DNA from: Bermanella marisrubri
GTDB taxonomy: Bacteria > Pseudomonadota > Gammaproteobacteria > Pseudomonadales > Oceanobacteraceae
Direction of reading: 5' to 3'
NCBI RefSeq assembly: GCF_012295615.1
Contig: NZ_CP051183.1
Coordinates: 524,501-588,500 of the forward strand
Length of the DNA: 64,000 bases
Numbering within the stretch: position 1 is the stretch's first letter; each line of letters opens with the position of its first letter. The notes beneath the pieces are model-generated. The model was not told the DNA's origin and ran no database searches. It saw nothing but the letters and a program-made list of their open reading frames with translations. Below, one piece after another: positions 16,265 through 25,479 of this stretch. The translations under genes and the position numbers were made by a program.

Positions 16265-17035
16265 ATGAAAGGTTTTAACACAGAGACCGTGACAAGTGTA
16301 CATCATTGGAACCAAGATTTATTCAGTTTTAAAGTCACTCGGGATGCTGGTTTACGTTTCAAAAACGGTCATTTTATTATGATTGGCTTGCAAGTAGAAG
16401 ATAAGCCCTTGATGCGCGCCTACAGCATTGCAAGTGCCAACTATGAAGATGAGCTAGAGTTCTTCTCTATCAAAGTTCCCAATGGCCCGCTGACTAGTCG
16501 CTTGCAGAAGATTCAGCCAGGTGATGAAATTCTGATTAGTAAAAAGCCCACGGGAACCTTGCTGGTAGATGATCTGCTGCCGGGGAAACACCTTTACTTA
16601 CTGAGTACGGGTACTGGCTTGGCGCCGTTTATGAGCGTTATTCGAGATCCGTATACGTATGAGAAGTATGACAAAGTGATTCTGACCCATGGGGTTCGTT
16701 ATCAGTCGGATCTTGCATACAAAGACTATATTGAAAACCATTTACCTAATCATGAATATCTCGGTGAATTGGTTCAAGAGAAGTTGCTTTATTATCCAAC
16801 AGTGACGCGTGAAGAGGCTGATTTCACTGGACGATTAACAGATGCGATGGAAAGTGGAAAGCTTTACGATGACTTAGGTCTACCACTGCCAAATAAGCAA
16901 GATGATCGCTTCATGTTGTGTGGGAGTCCGAGCATGCTCAAAGATTTAACATCAATCCTCGACAAACAAGGTTTTGCTGAAACGAGGCATGGCAATCTTG
17001 CCGAATACGTGATCGAGCGTGCGTTTGTTGAGTAG
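16265..17035 (+). CDS. fpr: Ferredoxin-NADP(+) reductase
   Basis: 256 residues from ATG 16265; GGAGGT lies 4 nt upstream, so the in-frame TTG at 16253 is not used. The FAD-binding beta barrel includes RAYSIASANYEDELEFFSIKV (RxYS with the following strand), and the NADP-binding half has LYLLSTGTGLAPFMSVIRDP and FMLCGSPSMLKD. The C-terminus AEYVIERAFVE is the bacterial short-chain type, which lacks the plant-type terminal Tyr. It transfers electrons between NADPH and ferredoxin/flavodoxin in the cytoplasm, and in pseudomonads supports redox-stress tolerance and Fe-S chemistry. It is monocistronic, with a hairpin just after the stop. Confidence 0.95.
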   Translation: MKGFNTETVTSVHHWNQDLFSFKVTRDAGLRFKNGHFIMIGLQVEDKPLMRAYSIASANYEDELEFFSIKVPNGPLTSRLQKIQPGDEILISKKPTGTLLVDDLLPGKHLYLLSTGTGLAPFMSVIRDPYTYEKYDKVILTHGVRYQSDLAYKDYIENHLPNHEYLGELVQEKLLYYPTVTREEADFTGRLTDAMESGKLYDDLGLPLPNKQDDRFMLCGSPSMLKDLTSILDKQGFAETRHGNLAEYVIERAFVE

Positions 17036-17054
17036 TACTGGCTACTCTTTAAAA

Positions 17055-17082
17055 AACGGTTTTGTCATATGACAAGGCCGTT
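17055..17082 (+). other. Stem-loop after fpr
   Basis: AACGG (17055-17059) and CCGTT (17078-17082) enclose the palindrome TTGTCATATGACAA; with two G-T pairs this makes a near-continuous 12-14 bp stem. No T run follows, so it is a weak terminator at best and may instead be a protein-binding palindrome next to the Pho box. Confidence 0.5.
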
Positions 17083-17094
17083 AACAAAATATTT

Positions 17095-17139
17095 CTGTCA
17101 TACAAGTGTCACTCCACTGTCATCTTATTTGTCTTAAAT
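17095..17139 (+). promoter_or_regulatory. Pho box and -10 of the small exported protein gene
   Basis: Three units repeat every 11 bp: CTGTCAT (17095-17101), GTGTCAC (17106-17112) and CTGTCAT (17117-17123), with 4-bp spacers; a fourth, TTTGTCT, follows at 17128. The known PhoB consensus is CTGTCAT direct repeats with 4-bp spacers. TTAAAT at 17134-17139 lies exactly 10 bp after the third unit, the standard Pho-promoter spacing to the -10. Two of three units are perfect matches. Phosphate-starvation induction of the gene at 17174 is predicted. Confidence 0.85.
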
Positions 17140-17173
17140 AAAAAGGCACACATTAATAAATAAGGTGATCACA

Positions 17174-17473
17174 ATGAAATATATAATAACAATTCTTTTG
17201 ACTGTCTTTTCTTTGTCCAGTGTTGCAATGACGGCAGTGGAAGGGAAGGTCGTATTTGATAAAGGACGTTATTTGGTTGCAGACACGCCGATCGTAGGAA
17301 TGAGCCTTCAAGACATGCGTAAGTATGAAGAGCGTCAAGTAAAGATACAAGGTGTGGAGCGAGAGTCTGGTGAAATTGAAGTTTATAAAATCTCGGTCAA
17401 AACTGATACTGGTTATCAGACGACATACGACTGGGATATCGTTGATCAAACTTACTATGGTCCAGGTCTGTAA
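17174..17473 (+). CDS. Small exported protein under a Pho box (99 aa)
   Basis: ATG 17174 has AAGGTG 7 nt upstream; a GTG at 17165 is in frame but overlaps this ribosome site. Residues 1-~20 are a signal peptide (MKYIITILLTVFSLSSVAM). The mature ~80 residues are beta-rich (EGKVVFDKGRYLVADTPIVG; RQVKIQGVERESGEIEVYKI; GYQTTYDWDIVDQTYYG), which would suit a small OB-fold or beta barrel, but I recognise no family. No cysteines remain after cleavage. The strong Pho box upstream says it acts when phosphate is scarce, probably in the periplasm. Confidence 0.75.
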   Translation: MKYIITILLTVFSLSSVAMTAVEGKVVFDKGRYLVADTPIVGMSLQDMRKYEERQVKIQGVERESGEIEVYKISVKTDTGYQTTYDWDIVDQTYYGPGL

Positions 17474-17481
17474 CAAGTAAA

Positions 17482-19907
17482 TCAGCTGAGGAGTTTTTCA
17501 AATTCTTCAGCTGAAACAGGTTTTGAAAATAAATAACCTTGACCAAAATCGCAGCCTGAATTAATGAGTAATTGCTTTTGTTGTTCTGTCTCGATGCCCT
17601 CTGCGATAACCTTCATACCGAGTTTATGTGCCATGCTATAATGGTTTCGCATAAAATGAGATCGTATTTGTCGTTGACAATATTACGTACAAAACTCATA
17701 TCGATCTTAATATAGTCAATATTGAATTTCTTCAAATAACTGAGTGCACTATAACCTGTTCCGAAGTCGTCGAGACTGACTTGGATTCCTGATTGACTAA
17801 AGTCGGATAACTTCTCTTTTACAATGGGGATACTATCTAACAGCAATCCTTCTGTGATTTCGACGGATATACCATCGCCTGGTAGATTGATGATTTGAAG
17901 GAATTGACTCCAGCTTTGATGAATGTCTTCTTGATTGCCATAGAACTGTACTGGACTTTTGTTGATACTGATTTGAAAATCCGGGTATAGGGTTTTACGC
18001 CACAACTTGGTTTGCATTGCCGCCTGCTTAAATATCCAGTTACCTATTTCAATAATCAGACCGCTTTCTTCAGCTATCGGGATAAAATCTGCAGGACTAA
18101 TAATGCCGTCTCTGGGATGATGCCAACGAATGAGTGCTTCAGCTTTATGGACCTGATGACTCTTCAAGTCGACAATCGGTTGATAGTATACTTGAAACTC
18201 ATTGCGCTCTAATGCCTGTCTTAAGTCCAAACTGATGCGTTGGCGCTCGCTGGCTTTCTGTTGTAACTCATGGGTGAAGAAACTGAACCGATTCCGCCCA
18301 AGATGTTTTGCTTCATACATTGCTTGGTCCGCATACTTGTACAAGTCCTCTAGGTTGTCGCTGTCCCAAGGGAATTGAGCAATACCTATGCTGGCGCTTA
18401 CATAGGCTTTTTCCTTATCTAGAGTAAAGGGCTCGCTTAAACGTTTCGTAATGTCACTGCATATGCGCTTTGTGCTGAGGACATTTTTAATGCCTAGTAG
18501 CAGTACCGTAAATTCATCACCACCAAATCGCGCAACAATATCGGATTCCCGAACACACTGCTTAATGCGTTTTGCTGCCTCAATTAAAAGTGCATCACCG
18601 ACATTGTGACCTTGTGTGTCATTGACTTGTTTAAAGTTATCTAAGTCAATAAACAATAAAGCAAATGGAAGTGCTTTCTGAATTAGATTCTGAGTGTACT
18701 GTGTGAAACTATGGCGATTTAATAATTGAGTTAAATTATCATAATGTGCTTGTTGCCATATAAGTTCTTGGGTTTGTTTTTTATCTGTGATATCACTAAA
18801 AAGCACTATATAATTTTCAATTTCATTGTTGCTATTTTTTTGCGTATTTATCATCATCTCTATAGCGATTGCATGGCCTTCTTTATGCTTGTACCAAGTT
18901 TCACCTCGCCAGTACCCATTGCGCTGAATCGATTTAAATATGTCACGTTGTTTTTCATCTAATGGATTTTCTTTTAACAGGAAATCCGATTCTAACCCGA
19001 TGACTTCATGTTGTTCGTAGCCGCTAATGTAGCAATAGGCAGAATTCACTGCCTTAATGACTCGATGTGCATCCGCTATTAATATTCCTTCGCCGCTATT
19101 ATCAAAAACAAGGCGACCAAATTGTGCCTGTTCATTGAGCGCTTTCTGAGTACTTAAGTTCTTACTGCTGCCGATAAAGCGTTGCACGAGGTTGTCTTGA
19201 TTGCGAATGGCTTGTCCAATATTTTCATATAGAAAATAGTGGCCGTCTTTATGTCTGAGACGATAATTTAAGTGATAAGGAGTATTGTATTTAAAATGCT
19301 GGCGGATCGCCTTTTCTATTGCTTTGAGGTCATCTGGGTGAACAATGTTATAAAAGTCATCCACATTGTATTCGAGACGTTGCCCGTCGTAACCTAGCTC
19401 TTCTACCAAGTCGGGTGAGAAGTAGAATTTTTGTTGCTTAACATCCCAGTCCCAAATCCTAGTACCACTACTTTTCATTGCCAGTCGATGACGCTCTTCG
19501 CTTTTCTTTACGGCATCTTCTGCTTTGCGAGCGCGAGTGACATCTATGAAATTGATACCGTATTGACAATGCTGTCCATCATTCAATTTAAATGGATAGA
19601 GTTCAACACGCTTCTTTTCGCCGTTTTTGCACTGAATGGTGACTTCTAAGTGGACTGGGTGACTATTGGTTTGCTCTAACTGTCTAAGTTGCTGTTCCCA
19701 ATCTTGCAAAACGGATCGCCGATAAGACTCGTCAGGGTAGGCGCAGCGATACCAAGTATTGATATTCCGCACTTCATCAAGGGTGTAACCAAAAACGAGA
19801 GTAAACGCAGGATTAATATAAACGATGTCGTCCCCTTCGCCTCTGACTGCGCAGGGCTGAGGGGACTGTTCCATGAGGTCATACTGCCAAGGTCTCAAGG
19901 ATGTCAT
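17482..19907 (-). pseudogene. PAS-GGDEF-EAL c-di-GMP protein, frameshifted in the EAL domain
   Basis: The frame from ATG 19907 (Met9 of a longer TTG-started frame) encodes several PAS/PAC modules (~10-400), then a GGDEF domain (NLTQLLNRHSF, VARFGGDEFTVLL, intact I-site RESD), then an EAL domain (KAEALIRWHHP, SVEITEGLLLD, DDFGTGYSALSYLKKF, DYIKIDMSFV). It reads out of frame near 17640: after ETIIA the code gives WHINSV and a stop at 17613. Adding one A (GCATGG to GCAATGG) restores MAHKLGMKVIAEGIETEQQ and GQGYLFSKP to a natural stop at 17482, about 808 residues in all. The truncated product keeps GGDEF but lacks the EAL residues Glu of AEGIE and Gln of GQGY, so phosphodiesterase activity should be lost. 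A sequencing error is possible, though the site is not a long homopolymer. Confidence 0.88.
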
Positions 19908-19982
19908 AGATACACTTCTTACGGGCCTCAATAAAGACTAGCAGAAGATCTATCACATGCGTGGGCAGCGATTGATTACCTA

Positions 19983-20954
19983 TTACGGCGTGAGAACGAC
20001 TTTACCCAAGACTTTGCCACTTAGTACTGCGTTTAAAGCGTCTTTCACTTGTTCAAGCGGATAACTAGCGTGAATATGAGGCGATACCTTACCCTCTTTG
20101 TACCACTGGAAAAGCTCTTGCTGGTTGGTCATGTAATCTTGAGGTTGCTTCTGTACAAAAGTACCCCAGAACACGCCCATCAAACTAAATCCTTTCACCA
20201 AAGCCAGATTGACGGATAATTCTGGAATGCGACCTGATGCAAAGCCGATAACCAGATAGCGCCCATTCCATGCCATGCGGCGAATGCAGGTATCAAAGGC
20301 GTCCCCGCCGATCGGATCAAAAATCACATCAATACCCTTGTTTTTCACTAAGGCTTTTAAATTGTCCGCCAGGTGGTCATCGTTTTTAACCAATTCATCG
20401 GCACCGTGTTGCTTGGCTAGCTCTAGTTTGTCATCGCTACTTGCGACGGCGATGACATGGGCACCCATGGCTTTACCAATCTCTACGGCGGCGATGCCTG
20501 TGCTGCCTCCGGCTCCCAAAACTAGAAGGGTTTCACCAGCTTGTAAGTTAGCGCGTTGTTTTAAAGCATGGTGGCTGGTGCCATAGGCACACATAAGTGC
20601 GGTAGCATGAGCTGGGCTGACGCCGTTTGGTAATGGTTGCACCATTGCCTTGTGTACAACCACTTCTTCGCTATAGCCACCAATTGGCATGAGCACAGCT
20701 ACCGAATCACCTATGTTGAGTTCATCAACGCCTTCGCCAACCGCATCAATGGTGCCCGCTACCTCAATACCAGGAACAAAAGGCGTGGGAGGCTTCATCT
20801 GATACAACCCTTGCACGAGCAAACCGTCTGGGAAATTCACACCCATGGCTTCAGCTTTAATGCGCACTTGATTCTTTTTTGGCTCAGGGGAATCCACATC
20901 GGCAATGGTTAGTGAATCAATGGGAGCAAATTCTTTGCAGATAACTTGTTTCAT
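19983..20954 (-). CDS. NADPH:quinone oxidoreductase-like zinc-free MDR protein
   Basis: 323 residues from ATG 20954, with AAGGAG 7 nt upstream; the frame runs to 21029 without support. It is a medium-chain dehydrogenase/reductase: GVNFPDGLLVQGLYQMKP and the GroES-like N-terminus, VPGIEVAGTIDAVGEGV, then the nucleotide fold LLVLGAGGSTGIAAVEIGKAMGA and VIFDPIGGDAFD. The catalytic zinc ligands of alcohol dehydrogenases are absent, as in the quinone oxidoreductase (QOR)/zeta-crystallin branch. It should reduce quinones or enals with NADPH in the cytoplasm. It is divergent from the TldD gene, with 122 bp between starts. Confidence 0.9.
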   Translation of the reverse strand: MKQVICKEFAPIDSLTIADVDSPEPKKNQVRIKAEAMGVNFPDGLLVQGLYQMKPPTPFVPGIEVAGTIDAVGEGVDELNIGDSVAVLMPIGGYSEEVVVHKAMVQPLPNGVSPAHATALMCAYGTSHHALKQRANLQAGETLLVLGAGGSTGIAAVEIGKAMGAHVIAVASSDDKLELAKQHGADELVKNDDHLADNLKALVKNKGIDVIFDPIGGDAFDTCIRRMAWNGRYLVIGFASGRIPELSVNLALVKGFSLMGVFWGTFVQKQPQDYMTNQQELFQWYKEGKVSPHIHASYPLEQVKDALNAVLSGKVLGKVVLTP

Positions 20955-21076
20955 TAATGGCTCCTTATTCGATAAAGTAGCACTCATAGTAAGTAGCTTA
21001 ACTAAATTAATGAAGTGAATCCCCTTCATTGTGAACTATTACTAGTGTGAATAGATTTTATTATTGGGAGAGAGCT

Positions 21077-22462
21077 ATGCTGGATTCATCCGTTGCCAAG
21101 CAAGTAATTGATGCTGCTTGCCATAAAGGTGCTGATTTCGCCGAGCTATTTGTAGAGCGGCATTTAACTGCAAATATTTCAACATTAGCGAGCCAAGTGG
21201 ATAGCGTCGATAGTGGCGAGGAATTTGGTGTTGGGGTGCGCTTGGTATTCGGTCAAAAAGTGCTGTATGGCTATAGCAATCAGCCCGAATTAAATATCCT
21301 ATTGGATATTGTCAATGATTTAGCCAGTGGTCAGCAAGGTAGCCATAGCGCTAATCCGTCATCGTTAAAAATAATGGATGTTCACAATCGACATCCAGTG
21401 AGCCGTATTCTTACTGTAGACAGTGACTTTAATAGCAAGTTGGAATTTTTATTAGCCGCTGAACAAAAAGCTAAAGCTGTGAGTGAAAAAATTATTAAAG
21501 TACGTGGCAGCGTGATGCAGCGCCAGCAACATGTGGAAATATTCAACAGCGAAGGTTTGCATGTAGAGGACGAAAGACATTACACAAGAACATCGGTCAC
21601 TGCCATTGCGAAAGATGGTAGCTTACAGGCTACAGGTAGTTTTAATGATGGTGGATTGATTGGCTGGGAGCTGCAAAACAGAATTGACGCTCAACACTTT
21701 GGAGAAGAAGCAGCACGACAGGCACTCGTGAATTTATCGGCAAAACCGTGTCCTTCCGGCCATATGCCTGTCGTAATGGGCCCAGGCTTTGGAGGTGTCA
21801 TTTTTCACGAAGCTTGCGGACATTTATTAGAGACCACATCCGTAGCCAAGCAAGCTTCTGTTTTCCACGACAAAATGGGAGAGATGATTGCTAGCTCGGT
21901 AGTGAGTGCAGTGGATGATGGCACATTAAGTAATGAATGGGGTTCTATCAATATCGATGATGAAGGTATGCCTACGCAAAAAACTCAGCTCATTAAAGAT
22001 GGCAAGCTGGTTAATTTTTTGGCCGACCGCGTGGGGGCAGAACAAACAGGGTTACCTCGAACGGGATCGGGACGCAGGCAGAACTACAAGTTCGCACCAG
22101 CTTCTCGTATGCGTAATACTTTTATTGAAGCGGGCGACAGTTCTCTTGACGATATGCTCGCCAGTATTGACCGCGGCATTTATGCATCTCACATGGGCGG
22201 TGGTTCCGTTAAGCCGGGGACAGGTGAATTTAACTTTTCTGTGTTAGAAGGTTATTACGTTGAGAACGGTAAGATTCAATACCCGGTAAAAGCCGCTACA
22301 TTAATTGGTACAGGTCCCCAGGTACTTAAAGATATCAGTATGGTTGGGCGCGATTTTAGTTTGGCATGCGGTATGTGTGGCTCTGTAAGCGGTGCGATTC
22401 CGACTACAGTAGGGCAGCCTAGTCTCAAGGTCGATAATATTTTAGTTGGAGGCAACGCATAA
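21077..22462 (+). CDS. tldD: TldD-family metalloprotease subunit
   Basis: 461 residues from ATG 21077, with GGGAGAG upstream; a GTG at 21047 extends the frame without support. The zinc-binding HExxxH motif is intact (VIFHEACGHLLETTS), with further conserved GxGSG-type and Cys-rich C-terminal segments (GTGEFNFSVLEGYYVENG, CGMCGSVSGAIPTTVGQPS). Together with the TldE partner it would form the TldD/E protease that trims unfolded peptides (E. coli: microcin B17, CcdA). The motif context HEACGHLLETTSVAKQASVF differs from the enterobacterial HEAVGHGLEGDFN form and reads more like versions found in Firmicutes and archaea. The gene overlaps the next by one base. Confidence 0.9.
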   Translation: MLDSSVAKQVIDAACHKGADFAELFVERHLTANISTLASQVDSVDSGEEFGVGVRLVFGQKVLYGYSNQPELNILLDIVNDLASGQQGSHSANPSSLKIMDVHNRHPVSRILTVDSDFNSKLEFLLAAEQKAKAVSEKIIKVRGSVMQRQQHVEIFNSEGLHVEDERHYTRTSVTAIAKDGSLQATGSFNDGGLIGWELQNRIDAQHFGEEAARQALVNLSAKPCPSGHMPVVMGPGFGGVIFHEACGHLLETTSVAKQASVFHDKMGEMIASSVVSAVDDGTLSNEWGSINIDDEGMPTQKTQLIKDGKLVNFLADRVGAEQTGLPRTGSGRRQNYKFAPASRMRNTFIEAGDSSLDDMLASIDRGIYASHMGGGSVKPGTGEFNFSVLEGYYVENGKIQYPVKAATLIGTGPQVLKDISMVGRDFSLACGMCGSVSGAIPTTVGQPSLKVDNILVGGNA

Positions 22463-23784
22463 TGATGAACGTGAAACAAATAGCTGATTACGTTTTGCAG
22501 TCGTTACCAAAAAATAAAGTACGCGCTGATTTAATTATCGATCAAGGGAAGTCTCTGTCGCTTAAAGCTAATCAAGGAGAAATCAGCGAACAGAAAGTGA
22601 GTGCCTCTAAAAAAATTGGTCTGCGTGTTTTTGTTGGAGATAAAGTTGGCATTGCTTATACCGAAGCCTCGGATGAAGCAGCATTGGATCGTATGGTAAA
22701 ACAAGCACAAGATAATGCGATGTTTGCAAAAGATGAGCCTCAAGCGCTGAGCCAGCCGTCCACCCAACCAAAGCCTATCATTGATTTATGTCCAAAGGAT
22801 ACAAGCTCTACCGAACAGAAAATCAATGACCTGTTGCAGTTAGAGGCGAAAACATTACAGCAAAAAGATATTCGTCGCGTACCTTATAATGGCATTAATC
22901 AATCATGGTTTGAGCGAAGTATTTTCAATACTGAAGGCTTGGCGCTTAGTCAGGAACAACAACAGTTTAGTGCTTATGTAGCACCTATCGCGACCAAGGG
23001 CGACGACAATGCCATGAATATGGCCGTAACGGTTGGTCGACGCTACCAAGATTTACAGCTTGATAAAATAGTCAGCGTTGCATGCACAGGGGCGCAGTCT
23101 TTACTCGCTAGCAAGCCCATTAAAGGTGGGCACTATGATGTAATTTTTCGTCCAGACGAGCAGGCTAATTTATTTAAAGTGTTTAGCATGGTGTTCTCTG
23201 CAAAAGCCGCTAAAGATGGCACTAATCCTTGGCTTGATGACGTTGGCAAGCAAGTCGCCAGTGCTGAGTTAAATATTATGGATGATCCACATCTAGATGG
23301 TATGGGTTACCAATTATTTGATGATGAGGGTGTTGTGACTAAAGCCATGTCGTTAATTGAGCATGGCGTGTTGCAAGGTTTTATCCACAACCAAGCGACG
23401 GCTCATTACTTTAACGCGCAAAGTACAGGGCATGCACAACGTAGTCCAACAAGTAACGCTGGTGTAGGAATTCATCAATGGCATATCAAACCTGGTGCCG
23501 CTAACCGTGATGAGTTATTGCAGGGTGAGTATCTTGAAATCATGGATTTAGAGGGGTTGCACTCTGGGGCAAACCCAATAGCCGGAACATTTAGCTTTGG
23601 TGCAAGCGGATATCTATGTCGCGATGGTGAACGTTTGCATGCAGTCCGCGGTATTACGGTGGCGGGTAATTTTTATGATTTGCTTAAACAGATTATTGCA
23701 ATCAGCGATACTACGATTTGGAGCAGTTCTCAGGATAGCCTAATGGCGCCGGTGCGTTTTTCCAATGTTTCCGTCAGTGCGTAG
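22462..23784 (+). CDS. TldE/PmbA-family partner protein
   Basis: 440 residues. The ATG at 22462 overlaps the TldD stop (TAATG). The family fold is evident (RADLIIDQGKSLSLKANQGEIS; KIGLRVFVGDKVGIAYTE; GHYDVIFRPDEQANLFKVF; C-terminal NPIAGTFSFGASGYLC and DSLMAPVRFSNVSVSA), but the HExxH motif is absent at the position where TldD has it, as expected for the inactive partner. Direct adjacency and translational coupling with TldD support a heterodimer. Its stop codon at 23784 abuts the stop of the convergent kinase gene with no spacer. Confidence 0.9.
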   Translation: MMNVKQIADYVLQSLPKNKVRADLIIDQGKSLSLKANQGEISEQKVSASKKIGLRVFVGDKVGIAYTEASDEAALDRMVKQAQDNAMFAKDEPQALSQPSTQPKPIIDLCPKDTSSTEQKINDLLQLEAKTLQQKDIRRVPYNGINQSWFERSIFNTEGLALSQEQQQFSAYVAPIATKGDDNAMNMAVTVGRRYQDLQLDKIVSVACTGAQSLLASKPIKGGHYDVIFRPDEQANLFKVFSMVFSAKAAKDGTNPWLDDVGKQVASAELNIMDDPHLDGMGYQLFDDEGVVTKAMSLIEHGVLQGFIHNQATAHYFNAQSTGHAQRSPTSNAGVGIHQWHIKPGAANRDELLQGEYLEIMDLEGLHSGANPIAGTFSFGASGYLCRDGERLHAVRGITVAGNFYDLLKQIIAISDTTIWSSSQDSLMAPVRFSNVSVSA

Positions 23785-25479
23785 CTATAACTGCTGTAAT
23801 AAATAGAGAGTCCATAAAAGCCCTGCCGCGAGCAGGGCACTTAATCCTTGCCAAAACCTTACCGGATGAGCGTCGGCCAACGATATTGGGTCTTCAGTTT
23901 CTGCTCGACTATGTTGTAGATCGTATACTAATTCTGATACCTCTTGATAACGGTGCTGAACTTTGGGATGCAGCGCTTTGCGCAAAATGCGATCTAACCA
24001 TTTGGGTAACCTTGGATCATGGATCTTGACACTGGTATAACTCAGCTTGTTAAGATCTCGAGCACGGCTAATTTGGTTGACTCGATGGCCGTAGGGCAAT
24101 TTTCCGGTGAGCATTTCGTATATGATGACACCTAAAGAAAAGATGTCAGATGCAGGTGTCGCTCGTTCATATAAAAATATTTCAGGTGCCGTATAAGCCA
24201 AGGTACCTTTGATACTGGTATCCGGATAGGCATTTTCCTGCAGACTGGTTACCTGACAACTAGCTAAATCAATCAGTGTTAAGTGTTTGCTTCGGTCTAG
24301 CATAATATTACTCGGACGCACATCTCTATGAACCATTTCTTTGCGATGAATACTTTGCAAGGCGCTGGCTAGTTGTAATGTGATCTGCCGCGTCTCATAC
24401 AGCGCCAGTGGTCCAAAATCATCCATGTATTGCTTGAGTGTTTGTCCATCAATATATGGCGATAAAATGTAATGATATTGCTTTTTCGGATAATGCAGAC
24501 ACTGGACGATGTTTTTATGATTGAGTCGTTTAGCGACCCACTCTTCGTGCATAAATTCATCTAAAAAGTCTGCTTCATCAGACTGACTTTGTGCAGGCGC
24601 TTTTAAAACATAGGGTGCATCTTGCAAATTACTTTCCACTAGGTAGAGATGACTACGGTCGCTGGAATAAAGCTTTTTTAAAATGCGATGACCATCAAAT
24701 TGCTTATGTTGCTCTAACAGCGGAGGTATTGGTAAGGCTTGTTGTTGATTATGACTGATATTGATGGTTTCTATTTTGAAAACGACGAGACTTTTATCAT
24801 CGTGATTTTTTGGAATGCATGCAGATTTCAACAACGCATTCGCTTGTTGTTTTAAGGAGTGGTGATGGTCTGTTAAACAGGATCGAATTGTATCTGTTGG
24901 GATTGAGTCGTGAATACCATCCGTGCTCAATAGATAGATATCGTTTTCCTTTAATTCGATACAGCGGTAATCTAATTCCAGATGTTTATGTAGGCCCATG
25001 GCACGGCTTAATAAATGCGTATCTGGGTTGGGCCAATAACGATGGTCCTCTGTTAAACAGCTTATATCGTCATCGCGTAAACGATAAACACGACAGTCGC
25101 CTGCATGGAATACATGCAAGAAATGCCCTTTTGCAATCGCACAGGCAAACGATGCAATATAGCCGCGATTTTCATTACTTTGTAATCGTGATTGGCTATA
25201 AAGCCATTGATTGGTTGCGCTTAAAACGCGAAAAATACTATTTTTAACAGTCCAGATATCTGGCGTTGAATAATAGTCCTCTAATAAGGATCGTATTAAG
25301 ACTTGGCTTGCAATATGACTGTAAGGACTGGTGGATATACCATCGGCGACAATGGCAATGTGTCCCTTGTTCTTTTCTAAAAAGCCAACGGGAGAGCAAT
25401 AACCAATCGCATCTTGGTTAATTGCATGCTCTCCTTTTTCTGACAGCTGAGCGAACTCAGCTTTTATATCCATTGTCAT
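23785..25479 (-). CDS. PP2C phosphatase - Ser/Thr protein kinase fusion, tail-anchored
   Basis: 564 residues. The N-terminal ~240 residues are a PP2C-type phosphatase: HAINQDAIGYC, IVADGISTSPYSHIASQ, HAGDCRVYRLRD, YLLSTDGIHDSI. Residues ~262-525 are a eukaryotic-like kinase: VLKAP lysine, VHRDVRPSNIMLDR (HRD intact with N), YTAPEIFLYE. The Mg loop reads IDLASC where DFG is usual, so catalysis may be altered. A single C-terminal span (FWQGLSALLAAGLLWTLYLLQQL) puts both domains in the cytoplasm on the membrane. The start overlaps the cyanase stop by one base (TAATG). In Pseudomonas a similar fusion lies by nitrate-assimilation genes; here it follows a nitrite/formate transporter and cyanase. 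Confidence 0.9.
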   Translation of the reverse strand: MTMDIKAEFAQLSEKGEHAINQDAIGYCSPVGFLEKNKGHIAIVADGISTSPYSHIASQVLIRSLLEDYYSTPDIWTVKNSIFRVLSATNQWLYSQSRLQSNENRGYIASFACAIAKGHFLHVFHAGDCRVYRLRDDDISCLTEDHRYWPNPDTHLLSRAMGLHKHLELDYRCIELKENDIYLLSTDGIHDSIPTDTIRSCLTDHHHSLKQQANALLKSACIPKNHDDKSLVVFKIETINISHNQQQALPIPPLLEQHKQFDGHRILKKLYSSDRSHLYLVESNLQDAPYVLKAPAQSQSDEADFLDEFMHEEWVAKRLNHKNIVQCLHYPKKQYHYILSPYIDGQTLKQYMDDFGPLALYETRQITLQLASALQSIHRKEMVHRDVRPSNIMLDRSKHLTLIDLASCQVTSLQENAYPDTSIKGTLAYTAPEIFLYERATPASDIFSLGVIIYEMLTGKLPYGHRVNQISRARDLNKLSYTSVKIHDPRLPKWLDRILRKALHPKVQHRYQEVSELVYDLQHSRAETEDPISLADAHPVRFWQGLSALLAAGLLWTLYLLQQL

